From Planctomycetota bacterium (GTDB taxonomy: Bacteria > Planctomycetota > OFTM77): a stretch of DNA of 64,000 nucleotides. Positions 63,730 through 64,000 of this stretch are shown in pieces. Numbering within the stretch: the stretch's first letter is position 1; every line of letters starts with the position of its first letter. Location of the stretch: contig JAJDCO010000010.1 of assembly GCA_029260795.1 (NCBI GenBank), forward strand, positions 1-64,000, given 5' to 3'. The notes beneath the pieces were generated by a model. The model did no database searches, was not told the DNA's origin, and was given only the letters and a program-made list of their open reading frames with translations. Position numbers and translations under genes: made by a program.

Positions 63730-64000
63730 GCGCGTGCTCGTCGTCGACGACGAGTCACTGAACCGAGAGAGCCTTCAAGCGATCGTCGAAGACCTCGGCG
63801 GTGAGGTCGAAGTGGCGGCCACGGGTGAGGAGGCGATCGCGGCGCTCGAGACCTGCGAGTTCGATCTGGTGATCACCGATCTGAAGATGGGTGAGGTCGG
63901 CGGGTTGGATGTGGTCCGGGCGGCCCGCGAGCGCACGACACCGATTCCGGTCGTGATCGTGACCGCCTACGGGACGATCGAGTCGGCGGTGGCGGCCATG
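63719..64000 (+). CDS. Response regulator, N-terminal receiver domain (cut by window end)
   Basis: The first 94 residues of a receiver domain are present: VLVVDDESLNRESLQAIVEDLGG (acidic pair D10/D11), phospho-acceptor D54 in FDLVITDLKM, conserved Thr in VVIVTAYGTIESAVAAM. The AYGTIESAV pattern is typical of NtrC-family regulators, so a sigma-54 ATPase domain is expected beyond the edge. It overlaps the kinase gene by 11 bases. With the sigma-54 promoter at fliK this suggests an FlrC/FlgR-like flagellar regulator; the output domain is not seen. Confidence 0.8.
   Translation, partial: MRIERVLVVDDESLNRESLQAIVEDLGGEVEVAATGEEAIAALETCEFDLVITDLKMGEVGGLDVVRAARERTTPIPVVIVTAYGTIESAVAAM

Overview
The window is high-GC DNA whose gene set fits a member of the Planctomycetota or a related deep-branching bacterium. 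This is inferred from gene style, not from a marker-gene tree. Supporting points are a histone-H1-like Lys/Arg-rich protein with 16-residue repeats, large surface lipoproteins, a HEAT-repeat exported protein, an archaeal/eukaryal-type prolyl-tRNA synthetase, and many overlapping ATGA/GTGA gene junctions. No rRNA, tRNA, CRISPR array or insertion sequence was found.

Left third (1-35 kb) is a mosaic of housekeeping and envelope genes. It begins with the 5' end of an exported protein whose signal-peptide frame is broken by an 11-G tract. Then follow an AP-superfamily phosphatase, the H1-like protein, a 960-aa lipoprotein of beta-sandwich repeats, a LysM protein, a PhzF remnant, proS, a PhpK-like radical SAM enzyme, a methyltransferase overlapping queG, fetAB, a PA0069-type radical SAM protein, a glycoside-hydrolase-like lipoprotein and an EEP nuclease. 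A HEAT-repeat protein paired with a lytic transglycosylase comes next, then coaE-rho, a membrane-anchored coiled-coil/BRCT protein, tatC, ychF, cinA, a Bax-inhibitor-1 protein and an orphan heme-copper oxidase subunit III.

Right part (35-64 kb) is a flagellar island. On the minus strand lie flgJ-like, fliK-flgD-flgE, and a long convergent-free run fliO-fliP-fliQ-fliR-flhB-flhA-flhF-flhG-(2-TM protein)-fliA-(Cys-motif protein)-(coiled-coil lipoprotein)-(lipoprotein)-(exported protein). On the plus strand lie an FlgM-like gene, flagellin 1, a glycosyltransferase, flagellin 2, fliD, fliS and a FliT-like gene. Two HDOD proteins bracket the island. It ends with an operon of a TPR/STN membrane protein, an exported coiled-coil/TPR protein, a soluble histidine kinase and a response regulator cut by the window edge.

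Regulation can be partly read from the DNA. A -24/-12 (sigma-54) site sits 31 bp upstream of fliK, a near-consensus sigma-28 promoter lies upstream of flagellin 2, and fliA plus an FlgM-like gene are present. With the terminal kinase/regulator pair this suggests a hierarchical cascade: sigma-54 for hook genes, FliA for filament genes. The most interesting unexplained material is that terminal membrane TPR/STN-kinase operon, the unknown small genes embedded around fliA, and the BRCT membrane protein.
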